Shown here: positions 23,717 to 31,049 of the stretch, piece after piece
Position numbering within the stretch: the stretch's first letter is position 1
How the letters are laid out: each line of letters opens with the position of its first letter
NCBI GenBank assembly: GCA_021792405.1
Contig: JAJYUU010000050.1
Coordinates: forward strand, 1-33,415
DNA: 33,415 nucleotides
From: Actinomycetes bacterium
GTDB taxonomy: Bacteria; Actinomycetota; Actinomycetes; Streptosporangiales; Streptosporangiaceae
Direction: 5' to 3'
Translations under genes and position numbers: made by a program
The notes under the pieces: generated by a model
Told to the model about the DNA's origin: nothing
The model's input: the letters and a program-made list of their open reading frames with translations, nothing else
The model's database searches: none

Positions 23717-24711
23717 CCGCGGCCGAGCTGGTCACCAGCCTCGATCAGGACGCAGCCTGCCAGACGGTGGCCGCGGTCGCGCAGCTGGCGGCAGCCTCCG
23801 GCGGCCACGTCGGCCTGCTCGCCCGGCACCTGGAGACCGGCGAGGAACTCGCCTGGCAGCCCGGCGAGACATTCGGCACGGCCAGCACGGTGAAGGTCGC
23901 GATCTACGCGGAGGTCATGCGGCAACGCCGGCTCGGCCGCATTGACCTCGATGCCGCTGTCGTTACCCGCGAGGCTGACCTGGCAGGCGGCTCGGGCGTG
24001 CTGAGTGTCATGCGGCCAGGAATGCGCTGCACAGTCGCCGATCTGTGCACTCTGATGATCGTGGTGTCGGACAACACTGCCACGAACATGCTGATCGACA
24101 TGCTCGGCGGTGCCGGCGCGGTCAATGACGGCCTGGATGAACTCGGATACCACGACATCCGCCTGAACCACAAGATCGGGTACGCCCCTCCCCCGCTGGT
24201 GGTGGCCGGCTCCCCGCCGTCGCAGGCCAGCTCTGAGCCGCTCGGCTACGCCACCCCGGCCGAGTTCTGCCGCCTGCTCGCCGACCTGCACGCCGGCGCG
24301 GTCGTCGACCCCGAGGCGTCGGCAGAGATGATCACTACGCTGCGCCATCAGCAGTCCCAGTCCCTCGTTCCCCGCGCGTATCTCGATGTCGCCGATCCCC
24401 CGGACGAGCCGGGTCCGGACGGCCCGGCCGTTGCCAGCAAGACGGGCAGCGTCGGCGGCTGCCGAGCGGAGACTGGGCTGCTCTACCTGCCCGGCGACGG
24501 CGGCACGGTGGCGTACTGCGCAGCCGCCGACCGGCTGGCCGACCGGACCATGACGGCACTGGCCGAAGGCAACGAGATTCTCGGCCGGCTGGGCGCGGTC
24601 ATCCTCGCGCGCTGGTGGCCAGGACCCGGTCCGGTGCCAGTCCGCCCGGGCTGGCTGACCGTTCCGGGCCACGTTACGGCAGCCTGCGGATCGAACGAAG
24701 GAAGCGGCTGA
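23713..24711 (+). CDS. Class A beta-lactamase-fold serine hydrolase, probably cytoplasmic
   Basis: This 332-residue protein has all three serine penicillin-recognising motifs: STVK at 58-61 (nucleophile Ser58, Lys61), SDN at 119-121 and KTGS at 243-246. The class A Glu166 position, in the E-x-x-L-N motif, aligns with HDIRLN and appears to be Asp148. There is no signal peptide or lipobox, so it should stay in the cytoplasm, unlike real beta-lactamases. Its GTG overlaps the amidohydrolase stop by 4 bases, which indicates coupled translation. In this operon a D-amino-acid amidase or D,D-peptidase role on imported peptides is more likely than drug resistance. That is inference; a diverged beta-lactamase remains possible. 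Confidence 0.87.
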   Translation: MTAAELVTSLDQDAACQTVAAVAQLAAASGGHVGLLARHLETGEELAWQPGETFGTASTVKVAIYAEVMRQRRLGRIDLDAAVVTREADLAGGSGVLSVMRPGMRCTVADLCTLMIVVSDNTATNMLIDMLGGAGAVNDGLDELGYHDIRLNHKIGYAPPPLVVAGSPPSQASSEPLGYATPAEFCRLLADLHAGAVVDPEASAEMITTLRHQQSQSLVPRAYLDVADPPDEPGPDGPAVASKTGSVGGCRAETGLLYLPGDGGTVAYCAAADRLADRTMTALAEGNEILGRLGAVILARWWPGPGPVPVRPGWLTVPGHVTAACGSNEGSG

Positions 24712-24830
24712 ACGGTCGCTGGGAACTCTTGCCGGGGCCTGGCGTCGAGTAGGCGCCGGGCACCCGCCCCATCCAGGGCAGGATCGGCCGGCCCTGGTCC
24801 TCCGACGTCAATGATGCCGGTCAGGCGCCC

Positions 24831-24863
24831 GTCCGGCTCAGGCGCCCTGCGGGCTGCCCGGAC
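24831..24863. terminator. Possible hairpin terminator after the transport operon
   Basis: GTCCGG (24831-24836) and CCGGAC (24858-24863) pair over a 21-base loop, in the 154-base gap between convergent stops at 24711 and 24866. Nothing else is evident in the gap. Confidence 0.35.
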
Positions 24864-24865
24864 CG

Positions 24866-25114
24866 CTAATTGCGCAGCGAGATCTCGTCGGACTCGGCGA
24901 TCGTGTCGGCCTCGATGACGCGCAGACCGTGCCCTAGCCGCTGGCGGGCCTGCCGCAGCAGCTTGAGCGAGTTCGTCGCCGGACCCTCGGCGGCCGATCG
25001 CTCCAGGTCCGCCCCATGCTCCTCGATCAGGTGCGCCTGCAGAGCCGCGGCAACTTCGTCGGCAGCCTTCAGCGCTGAATAGATGGCACGATCCCGTGCC
25101 GCGTCGTTAACCAT
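24866..25114 (-). CDS. Small hypothetical helical protein
   Basis: This 82-residue, acidic, Ala-rich protein is probably all helical (IYSALKAADEVAAALQAHLIEEHG in the first half, LKLLRQARQRLGHGLRVIEAD in the second, abbreviated). It has no cysteine, signal peptide or membrane segment, and I recognise no family. The start is uncertain: GAGG lies too near the ATG at 25114 for a good ribosome site. It follows the DUF1918 gene by 57 bases on the same strand and may share its transcript. Confidence 0.5.
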   Translation of the reverse strand: MVNDAARDRAIYSALKAADEVAAALQAHLIEEHGADLERSAAEGPATNSLKLLRQARQRLGHGLRVIEADTIAESDEISLRN

Positions 25115-25171
25115 GCCTCAGTATCTCGCTCCGGCGACCAGCGGTGGCCTGACCAGCCGGACACGAGCGGG

Positions 25172-25381
25172 CTAGCTCTTTCCCTTGGCCTTCTTCCGGC
25201 TCGGGTGCTCGATGACGGCATCCGGACCGGGGAAGACCAGCGCCACGTGATGATCCTCGAACTGCACGAGGTAGGGCGGCTCACCGCCCGACCCGCGGAC
25301 TTCGACGATCTCGCCCTTGCGCTCCCGCTGACCCACGACGCTGCCGTGCACGTGGATCAAGTCCCCGACAACTGCCTGCAT
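25172..25381 (-). CDS. DUF1918 domain protein
   Basis: This 69-residue protein is a clear DUF1918 member: MQAVVGDLIHVHGSVVGQ at the start, then KGEIVEVRGSGGEPPYLVQF, and a late VFPGPDAV before a Lys-rich tail. The fold is a small SH3-like barrel of unknown function. A family member, Rv0569, is in the mycobacterial DosR dormancy regulon and sits beside nrdZ there. The ATG at 25381 follows a strong AAGGAGG. It is downstream of the DUF2252 gene on the same strand, separated by 189 bases, in which I see no clear regulatory element. Confidence 0.9.
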   Translation of the reverse strand: MQAVVGDLIHVHGSVVGQRERKGEIVEVRGSGGEPPYLVQFEDHHVALVFPGPDAVIEHPSRKKAKGKS

Positions 25382-25570
25382 GACGCCTGCCTCCTTGGCC
25401 GAGATCCTCGTTCGCCGTCGGCCGCGATCGCCGTGTCGCGCGCGCGCCACCGGAGAACACCTGGTGGTATCTACCCGGCGGGCGGGGAATCCATCCGGCG
25501 CTGCTGTGGCCTGGTGGCATCCGGCTCTGCCGGCCGGATCCGATCGGCCCGGTGAACGACGACGCCGGTG

Positions 25571-27025
25571 TCACATCCCTCGCTCGGCAGGCACCTGCCC
25601 GGAGTCAATAGCGGCGACCAGCGCGGCGTAATCACGGTCGTTCTGATCGGCATAGGCGGTGGCGAACTGGGTGATCGCGGTGTCGAAGACGTCGGAACTG
25701 CCCAGGTAGGCGGCGATGGCAATGCGGTCCCCCGAGCAAGCGTGCGCGCGTGCCAGCGCCCAGCCGCACAGTGCGCCGTACATCCGCAGGCCAGGCGGCG
25801 CCATGGCATCGGTGTCGACTGAGAACTTCCAGTCGCGCAACTGGCGCACGTAATAATCGCGACTCTGCCCGTCCGTGCCGTCAGCACGCTGCCAGCCCAG
25901 GAAGATATCGCTGCTTGCCTGCATCAGCCGCTGGCCCGCGACGACTCGCTGGCCCTGGTTGGCGTACTTGCTGGCCCCGGCGAACCGGCTCAGCACAGCC
26001 GGTTCGGCCTCCTTGACCTGCAGGAACAGCGGGTCGCGCTCGTCCCGGCCGAGCATCAGGACGATCCAGCACCTAGTCCCCACGCTGCCCACGCCCACTA
26101 CCTTGCGGGCCATGTCGGCGAATTCGAACTGCTCGAGCAGGAACCGGCGGTCGTTTTGCAGGCTGCGCCGGAACTGGGTGATCAGATCGCCTAGTTCGGC
26201 GAGCAGCGCCGCGCGGTCGGTGTGCCGGGGCACCAGCTCATCCGCCGGCACGATGAGCGGCGGGTCGGACACGATCCGCGGCCGTCCGTCCACGATCCGG
26301 GTTAGCTTGCTCAGTTCCTGCATGCTGTCCCTGGCTCTGGCCTTCGCCAGGCCCTTGGCCACCGTCGCGCGCTGCCGCTTCTTCAGTTGCGACTGGAACT
26401 GGGCGAGCAGCACGTCCATGTCGGCGTGGGCGTACCAGACCGCGAGGTTCGGCTGACTGGCGAAGTCACGCATCGCCTGCCGGTAGCGGCCGACAGCACC
26501 AGAGACGATCTTGCGCCGCTCCTTGTCCGCGAACCCGTTCCCGCGCGCCGCCACCTCCAGGCTCGCGGCCAGGCGCTTCACATCCCACTCCCACGGGCCG
26601 GGCAGTGTCTCGTCGAAGTCGTTGACGTCGAACACGAGCCGGCGCTCGGCAGACCCGAAGATGCCGAAGTTTGACAGGTGCGCGTCACCGCACGCCTGCA
26701 CCGGCAGGCCGGAGACAGGCGTGCCAGCAAGGTCGCTGGCCATCACCAGGGCCGCGCCGCGGAAGAAGGCGAATGGCGAGACCGACATCCGGCCATACCT
26801 GACGGGTACCAGGTCCGGCAGGCGGGCCGCCGCCTGCTCGGCGAGCAGCGCGAGCGGATCCGGCCGGCCGGCCGGCTCGAAGCTGGCATGGCTATCTCTT
26901 GGCACCAGCGAACGCGCGTACTTCCCCCTGGCCTCGCGTTCGGCGGGCGTAAGCTGCGCCAGCCCGCTGTCAAGCTGGTACCTGGGCAACCGCCGGGCCG
27001 GTGCAGCCGCGGTAAGTACGCTCAC
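25571..27025 (-). CDS. DUF2252 family protein, kinase-like fold
   Basis: This 484-residue protein belongs to DUF2252. The core signatures are PFAFFRGAALVMASDL, QACGDAHLSNFGIF and VFDVNDFDETLPGPWEWDVKRLA. Later come VGVGSVGTRCWIVLM and ALARAHACSGD. The GDAHLSNFG and DFDE elements resemble the catalytic and metal-binding loops of aminoglycoside phosphotransferase/kinase-fold proteins, but no activity is established. Length agrees with the family. I chose the GTG at 27025 because AAGGAG precedes it by 6 bases; the frame is open to 27217 without support. It is first of a leftward set with DUF1918 and a small helical protein. Confidence 0.9.
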   Translation of the reverse strand: MSVLTAAAPARRLPRYQLDSGLAQLTPAEREARGKYARSLVPRDSHASFEPAGRPDPLALLAEQAAARLPDLVPVRYGRMSVSPFAFFRGAALVMASDLAGTPVSGLPVQACGDAHLSNFGIFGSAERRLVFDVNDFDETLPGPWEWDVKRLAASLEVAARGNGFADKERRKIVSGAVGRYRQAMRDFASQPNLAVWYAHADMDVLLAQFQSQLKKRQRATVAKGLAKARARDSMQELSKLTRIVDGRPRIVSDPPLIVPADELVPRHTDRAALLAELGDLITQFRRSLQNDRRFLLEQFEFADMARKVVGVGSVGTRCWIVLMLGRDERDPLFLQVKEAEPAVLSRFAGASKYANQGQRVVAGQRLMQASSDIFLGWQRADGTDGQSRDYYVRQLRDWKFSVDTDAMAPPGLRMYGALCGWALARAHACSGDRIAIAAYLGSSDVFDTAITQFATAYADQNDRDYAALVAAIDSGQVPAERGM

Positions 27026-27218
27026 TCCGTGCTCCTTCCCGATGCCTGACATCGGACACCATGCCCCCGCAGGCAGGCCGGCCGCCTCACCCGCGCCGGG
27101 TGAGCGCCGGCCTGACCGAGCTGGGCTGGACCAGGCCGGCTTTGTGACGCAGATCGCACAGTCAGCCAGGACGAAAACGTCATGGGCAGAGCTTGTACCG
27201 GCAAGAGGGGAGAGCACG

Positions 27219-27491
27219 GTGAGCAGCAGCAGCCTGACGGCCCTGATAGTTCTCGTTACCCTTATTCACGTCGCCGCACTCGTGATCATGATCGTTATCC
27301 GGGTCCGGCGGAGCGAGACCGACGGAACCAAGGGCAGGTACGCGCCGGTCACGCCATGCGCCGTCTGCGGCGAGCCGGCTACCCACCGGAGCTACGACGG
27401 GCTCGACCCGAACGAGCGGCACGACCCGCACACCGGCCGGGCCTACTCCACCGATCTGGCCCACTACCAGCCGCTGTGCCCGGCTCACTGA
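27219..27491 (+). CDS. Small membrane protein with zinc-ribbon-like tail
   Basis: A GTG at 27219, after GAGGGGAGA, opens a 90-residue protein. Residues 5-27 form one hydrophobic segment (ALIVLVTLIHVAALVIMIVI) followed by RVRR, so the tail should face the cytoplasm. The tail has PCAVCGEPATH and ends with LCPAH. The two CxxC-like cysteines, the late cysteine and several histidines could bind one zinc. I know no named family. The stop overlaps the end of the convergent methyltransferase gene by 7 bases. It lies divergent from DUF2252, with a 193-base gap that must hold both promoters. Confidence 0.6.
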   Translation: MSSSSLTALIVLVTLIHVAALVIMIVIRVRRSETDGTKGRYAPVTPCAVCGEPATHRSYDGLDPNERHDPHTGRAYSTDLAHYQPLCPAH

Positions 27492-28267
27492 GTGCCCCGC
27501 CCGCTCCGGGTACTGCACGGGCGCTGGCCGGCGAAGGCGATGGCGCGCGATCCCGGCCCGTTCCCTGACGCAATGCCCGGCAGCGATCGCGCGGCGAACC
27601 CGGCGGCGGCGAGCAGCCGGAGCCAGGCACCGCGGCTGAACGAGCCGAGCCGGTGTGCTTCCGTCACCACCCGGACCGTGCCGTCCGCCTCGCGCAAGGT
27701 GAACTCGTACTCCGCCAGGATCCAGTCGTCGGACGGGTCCGGATCCGACGTCCGCTCCCGGAAGCTTGCCCGCCGGCCGGTACCGTCGTCACCGCCGCCG
27801 CCTCCCCCGGCGCTGGGCCGGAAGGTCTCGGCGGTGTGGTCCGGTGTGAACAGGGCCAGCCCACCGGGCCGGCAGTGCGCGAACGCGGTCTCGATGACGA
27901 GCCGCAGGTCGCCGGGGCTGGTGACGTAGTCCACGGCATCGTGCACCAGCACGGCGTCGAACAGCCGGCCGAGGCGCACGCTGCGCATGTCCCCCTGGAT
28001 ATGCTCGCAATCCGGGTTGAGCTGCCGGGAAACCGCCAGCATCTGCGCCGAGGCATCCACCAGCGTCATCGCCCGGCCGGCCTTGAGGTGCACGGCGACG
28101 TGGCCGCCGCCGCTGCCGAGGTCCAGCACCGTCCGCACCGGAACCTCTGCCTGCCCGAACACCGAACTGATCATCTCGGCGTCGGCCCCGTACTCGCCGG
28201 GCGGTGAGATCAGCGGCCACCAGCTGGCCAGCTCCCGGTAGAGGCCGTAGCCGTCCCCGCCGCTCAC
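27485..28267 (-). CDS. Class I SAM-dependent methyltransferase
   Basis: This 260-residue protein has a Rossmann methyltransferase core. Motif I is VLDLGSGGGHVAVHL, and TLVDASAQML contains the acidic residue at the end of strand 2. GDMRSVRLGRLFDAVLVHDAVDYV covers motifs II and III in part, and CRPGGLALFTPDH is motif IV-like. A low-complexity Gly/Asp loop (GGGGGGDDG) follows. The C-terminal half, with ILAEYEFTLRE and GAWLRLLAAAGF, resembles small-molecule methyltransferases. The substrate is unknown. The GTG at 28267 has GGAGG before it; an upstream ATG in frame at 28345 is less likely. Confidence 0.85.
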   Translation of the reverse strand: MSGGDGYGLYRELASWWPLISPPGEYGADAEMISSVFGQAEVPVRTVLDLGSGGGHVAVHLKAGRAMTLVDASAQMLAVSRQLNPDCEHIQGDMRSVRLGRLFDAVLVHDAVDYVTSPGDLRLVIETAFAHCRPGGLALFTPDHTAETFRPSAGGGGGGDDGTGRRASFRERTSDPDPSDDWILAEYEFTLREADGTVRVVTEAHRLGSFSRGAWLRLLAAAGFAARSLPGIASGNGPGSRAIAFAGQRPCSTRSGRGTQ

Positions 28268-28395
28268 CCCTCCATCATCGCCCACGCCACTGCCCGCTCG
28301 CGGGTCGCCCGCCGCGGCCGCTGCAGGCTGCCGGTGGCACCGCATAGCCTTGCAGCGGGGCCGCAGGCAGCCGCGACAAGCCAGGAGGAATCCCC

Positions 28396-28884
28396 GTGGC
28401 CAAGATACCGCAGACCGGCCAGATACCCCCCGACTTCACCCTGCCAGGAATCGAGATCTCGGGCGATGAGGCGGTCCAGGGCGAGTACACGCTTTCCCGG
28501 CACCGGGGCAAGCCGATCGTGCTCGCGTTCTACCCGGGCGACAACACCGCCGTATGCACCCGCCAGTTGTGCTCCTATACCTCTGGGCTGGAGAACTTCA
28601 CTGGCTTCGGCGCCACCGTATGGGCGATCAGCCCGCAGGGACTGGCCAGCCACGAGCAGTTCGCCCGCAAGTACGGCCTGGCCTTCCCGCTGCTGTCCGA
28701 CGAGGGCCTGACGGTCAGCCGCGAGTACGGCATCACGCTCGGGGGCGCGGGCTTGCGCCGGTCGGTCTTCGTCATCGACTCCGGCGGGGTACTCCGCTGG
28801 AAGCACGTCACGCTGGTGGGCCTGACTTTCCCGACCGCGCAGGCCGTCTCCGCCCAGCTGGCCGACCTCCGGGCGGCTAGCTGA
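28396..28884 (+). CDS. Peroxiredoxin, PrxQ/BCP type
   Basis: This 162-residue thiol peroxidase reduces hydrogen peroxide and organic peroxides. The peroxidatic cysteine is Cys54 in DNTAVCTRQLC and the resolving one Cys59, the five-residue spacing of atypical 2-Cys PrxQ/BCP enzymes. The usual P-x-x-x-T-x-x-C reads FYPGDNTAVC, with Pro47, Thr51 and Cys54 retained. The beginning (GQIPPDFTLPG) and a late FVIDSGGVLRW are family features. The GTG follows AGGAGG. The stop codon overlaps the ATG of a truncated epimerase gene (TGATG), which suggests an older two-gene operon. Confidence 0.93.
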   Translation: MAKIPQTGQIPPDFTLPGIEISGDEAVQGEYTLSRHRGKPIVLAFYPGDNTAVCTRQLCSYTSGLENFTGFGATVWAISPQGLASHEQFARKYGLAFPLLSDEGLTVSREYGITLGGAGLRRSVFVIDSGGVLRWKHVTLVGLTFPTAQAVSAQLADLRAAS

Positions 28885-29021
28885 TGCGCATCCTGATCAT
28901 CGGCGGCACCGCGTTCGTCGGGCGGCACATCGCCCAGGCTGCCGTCGATCGCGGCCACCGGACTCACGCCGCGGCCGCTTCGCCACAGCGTCGCGCGCGC
29001 TGGCAGCGATCTTGCGGTTAA
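28884..29021 (+). pseudogene. N-terminal stub of an NAD-dependent epimerase/dehydratase
   Basis: The frame gives 45 residues and stops at TAA 29021. The first 25 (MRILIIGGTAFVGRH and on to DRGHRTH) are the classic Rossmann start of an NAD-epimerase/isoflavone-reductase-like protein. After that, resemblance ends in an Ala/Arg-rich tail. Full-length relatives have about 300 residues. The ATG overlaps the peroxiredoxin stop by one base. A strong terminator starts at the stop codon. This is probably a deletion remnant of a once longer gene. Confidence 0.65.
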
Positions 29022-29061
29022 CGAGGGTTCCCAGCGCGCACTCCTCGCCGGGAACCCTCGT
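29021..29061. terminator. Strong bidirectional hairpin
   Basis: ACGAGGGTTCCC (29021-29032) and GGGAACCCTCGT (29050-29061) form a perfect 12-base-pair stem around a 17-base loop. It lies between the peroxiredoxin/epimerase-stub transcript and the convergent YceI gene stop at 29072. Confidence 0.7.
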
Positions 29062-29071
29062 CAGCAGGCGG

Positions 29072-29632
29072 TCAGGCCCTGACGGCCTCGATCTCGAGCT
29101 GAAGCTGGATCTTGTCGGCCACCACGGCGCCGCCGTTCTGCAGCGGCGCGTTGAAGTTGACGTTGAAGTCGCGCCGGTTGATCTCGCCGGTCGCGGTGAA
29201 GCCGGCCCGGTAGCCGCCGTACGCGTCCGGACCGAAGCCCTGAAGCTCCAGGCGCAGCGGCACGTTCCTGGTCACGCCCTTGAGGGTCAGCTCGCCGTCC
29301 AGGACGTACTCGCCGTCCTCAACCCGCACGCCCGTCGACTTGTACGTCATCGTGGGGTAGGTCTCTACCTCGAAGAAGTCGGCAGACCGGATGTGCGCGT
29401 CACGCTGCTCCTGGCCGGTGTTGATGGAACTGAGGTCGATCTCGGCGGTGACCGATGACTGCAGCGGGTCGTCTGTGGTCACGATCTGGCCACTGAAGCT
29501 GGTGAACCGGCCGCGGACCTTGCTAACCATCATGTGCCGGACCGAGAAGCCCACCTCAGAGTGGACCGGGTCAATGTTCCAGGTGCCGGCCTGAAAGCCC
29601 GGGATGCTGGTCTCAGTGGTCTGTGCGGTCAT
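29072..29632 (-). CDS. YceI family lipid-binding protein
   Basis: This 186-residue protein belongs to the YceI-like lipocalin-type family, which binds isoprenoid or fatty lipids in a beta-barrel. GTWNIDPVHSEVGFSVRHMMVSKVRG marks its start (abridged), IDLSSINTGQEQRDAHIRS is the middle, and LTLKGVTRNVPL and TATGEINRRDFNV are conserved later. There is no signal peptide, so it is a cytoplasmic actinobacterial form. The ATG at 29632 has GGGAG upstream, better than the more distal ATG at 29680. It is divergent from the MarR gene, and the operator-like repeats between them suggest that the MarR protein represses it. Confidence 0.93.
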   Translation of the reverse strand: MTAQTTETSIPGFQAGTWNIDPVHSEVGFSVRHMMVSKVRGRFTSFSGQIVTTDDPLQSSVTAEIDLSSINTGQEQRDAHIRSADFFEVETYPTMTYKSTGVRVEDGEYVLDGELTLKGVTRNVPLRLELQGFGPDAYGGYRAGFTATGEINRRDFNVNFNAPLQNGGAVVADKIQLQLEIEAVRA

Positions 29633-29672
29633 GCTTATCACTCCCGAAGACGGATCGCTGGTTGCCATGTTG

Positions 29673-29723
29673 TTGAACACTCAATGATTATCATCCGCGA
29701 TCGCAGTTGTCAAACTCTCAACT
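29673..29723. promoter_or_regulatory. Operator-like repeats in the yceI-marR gap
   Basis: TTGA-N4-TCAA at 29673-29684 and AGTTG-N9-CAACT at 29705-29723 are two inverted repeats sharing an ACTCTCAA/ACTCAA element. The second overlaps a likely -35 box (TTGTCA, 29707-29712), 19 bases from TATGAT (29732-29737). The TSS from that -10 would be at or next to the MarR ATG (29744), so the message may be leaderless. Binding by the MarR protein to both genes is inferred. Confidence 0.5.
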
Positions 29724-29743
29724 ACCTATCGTATGATGAGCCC

Positions 29744-30271
29744 ATGGCACAGTCCGCCACTCGGTGGCTCACCCCGGAGGAGCAGCGGGCGTGGCGGATC
29801 TTCCTGACCGCCACGCAGCGGCTGTTCTCCGCGGTGGAAGGCCAGCTGCAGCGCGACTCGGACATACCGCATGGGTATTACGAGATCCTGGTGCGGCTCT
29901 CCGAGGCCGACGGCCGCGCACTGCGGATGAGCCAGCTCGCCGAGGCCTCGACCTTCAGCAAGAGCCGGCTGTCGCACGCCGTGGCGCGGCTCGAGGAGCG
30001 CGGCTGGGTCGAGCGGCTCGACTGCCCGACCGACCGGCGCGGCCAGGTCGCCCGGCTGACCGATGCCGGATACACGGCACTGCAAGCCGCCGCTCCCGGC
30101 CACGCGGCGCAGGTCAGGCGCTCGGTGTTCGACCGGCTCAGCAGCGACCAGGTGTCCCAGCTTGCCGCGATCAGCACGGCCATCGCGGCTGGCCCGCGAC
30201 CGGACCCGGCCAGCCTGAGCGACGAGGTAAGTAGCTGCCCCGGAGCGTGCGACAGCGAGTTCGGTGAGTAG
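29744..30271 (+). CDS. MarR family transcriptional regulator
   Basis: This 175-residue protein is a winged-helix MarR regulator. The N-terminal helix WLTPEEQRAWRIFLTATQRL leads to the DNA-binding core (LRMSQLAEASTFSKSRLSHAVARLEERG in part) and the wing DCPTDRRGQVARLT with its D-x-R signature. Such dimers repress their own and neighbouring genes and are released by aromatic ligands or oxidation. Two cysteines lie in the tail (SSCPGACDSE), which is an extension beyond the usual length. There is no ribosome site and a -10 box ends 7 bases before the ATG, which suggests a leaderless mRNA. It pairs with divergent YceI, a common actinobacterial arrangement. Confidence 0.92.
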   Translation: MAQSATRWLTPEEQRAWRIFLTATQRLFSAVEGQLQRDSDIPHGYYEILVRLSEADGRALRMSQLAEASTFSKSRLSHAVARLEERGWVERLDCPTDRRGQVARLTDAGYTALQAAAPGHAAQVRRSVFDRLSSDQVSQLAAISTAIAAGPRPDPASLSDEVSSCPGACDSEFGE

Positions 30272-30280
30272 CGGCTGTCC

Positions 30281-30928
30281 TCAGTGACCGGCATCGGCAA
30301 GCTGGCTGGCCATCGCATCGGCGATCGCCGCCGGGCCGGGGCCGGGCTCGCCGCGCAGGCCGGCCACCACGCCCTCACGGTCGGTGTCGCTGCGGTTCTG
30401 GCTTAGCTTCTGCATGGCCTCGACCGCTGTGACAGTCAGCTCGACCCCGACGATCCCGCGCAACTGGCCGTCGATGTAGTCGGGCGGCGCGTCGGTGATC
30501 GCCCACGGATGCTCGCGGCCGCTCTCATGGACGCTCGTCAGCCGGGTGACGAAGGCGCGCAGCCACTCCGGATCGTGGTGGAAGGCGACCGGCCCGGTCA
30601 GGTGCACTGCCTCGTAATTCCAGGTCGGCACCACCCGGCCATGCCGCGTCTTGCTCTCGTACCAGGCAGGCGAAATATAAGCCTGCGGCCCGTGCACGAT
30701 TGCCAGTGCCTGCGCGCCGGGCAGCGCCGTCTGCCACTGCTCGTTGGCGATCGCCATATGGCCGAGCAGCCGCCCGTAACCGTCGTCCTGCCGGTCCCAG
30801 ATGACCGGCAGCAACGTGCTGACCGGCTTGGTGCCGTCGAACGTCACCAGGTCGGCGGACTGCGCCGCCGCTGCGAATGCCGCGATCTGCGCCATATCGG
30901 TGAGCGAGAAATGCCGTGGCAGGTACAT
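30281..30928 (-). CDS. FMN-binding negative regulator, PaiB family
   Basis: This 215-residue protein is a PaiB-type flavin split-barrel protein. MYLPRHFSLTDMAQIAAF is the conserved start; later features are LVTFDGTKPVSTLLPV, GHMAIANEQW, YISPAWYESK and VPTWNYEAVHLTG. In Bacillus PaiB is linked to repression of sporulation and degradative enzymes; biochemical activity is unclear. The ATG at 30928 lacks a good ribosome site, so a leaderless message is possible. The frame is open upstream to 31036, but the conserved start fits 30928. It converges on the MarR gene with 9 bases between stops. Confidence 0.92.
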   Translation of the reverse strand: MYLPRHFSLTDMAQIAAFAAAAQSADLVTFDGTKPVSTLLPVIWDRQDDGYGRLLGHMAIANEQWQTALPGAQALAIVHGPQAYISPAWYESKTRHGRVVPTWNYEAVHLTGPVAFHHDPEWLRAFVTRLTSVHESGREHPWAITDAPPDYIDGQLRGIVGVELTVTAVEAMQKLSQNRSDTDREGVVAGLRGEPGPGPAAIADAMASQLADAGH

Positions 30929-31037
30929 GGCACAAGGGTAAGCGCCCGCGCGGTGCAATCCGGCGCCTGAGCAACCGGACGCCTGAGCAACCGGGCGCCG
31001 GGTCGAAATGCGGTGTCCAGCGGAATGCGCGGCCACC

Positions 31038-31043
31038 TATGCT
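31038..31043 (+). promoter_or_regulatory. Likely -10 element of the T-box leader
   Basis: TATGCT at 31038-31043 would place the transcript start near 31050, just before the first T-box element. A possible -35 (TGTCCA, 31013-31018) is weak. Confidence 0.35.
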
Positions 31044-31049
31044 GGTGCG

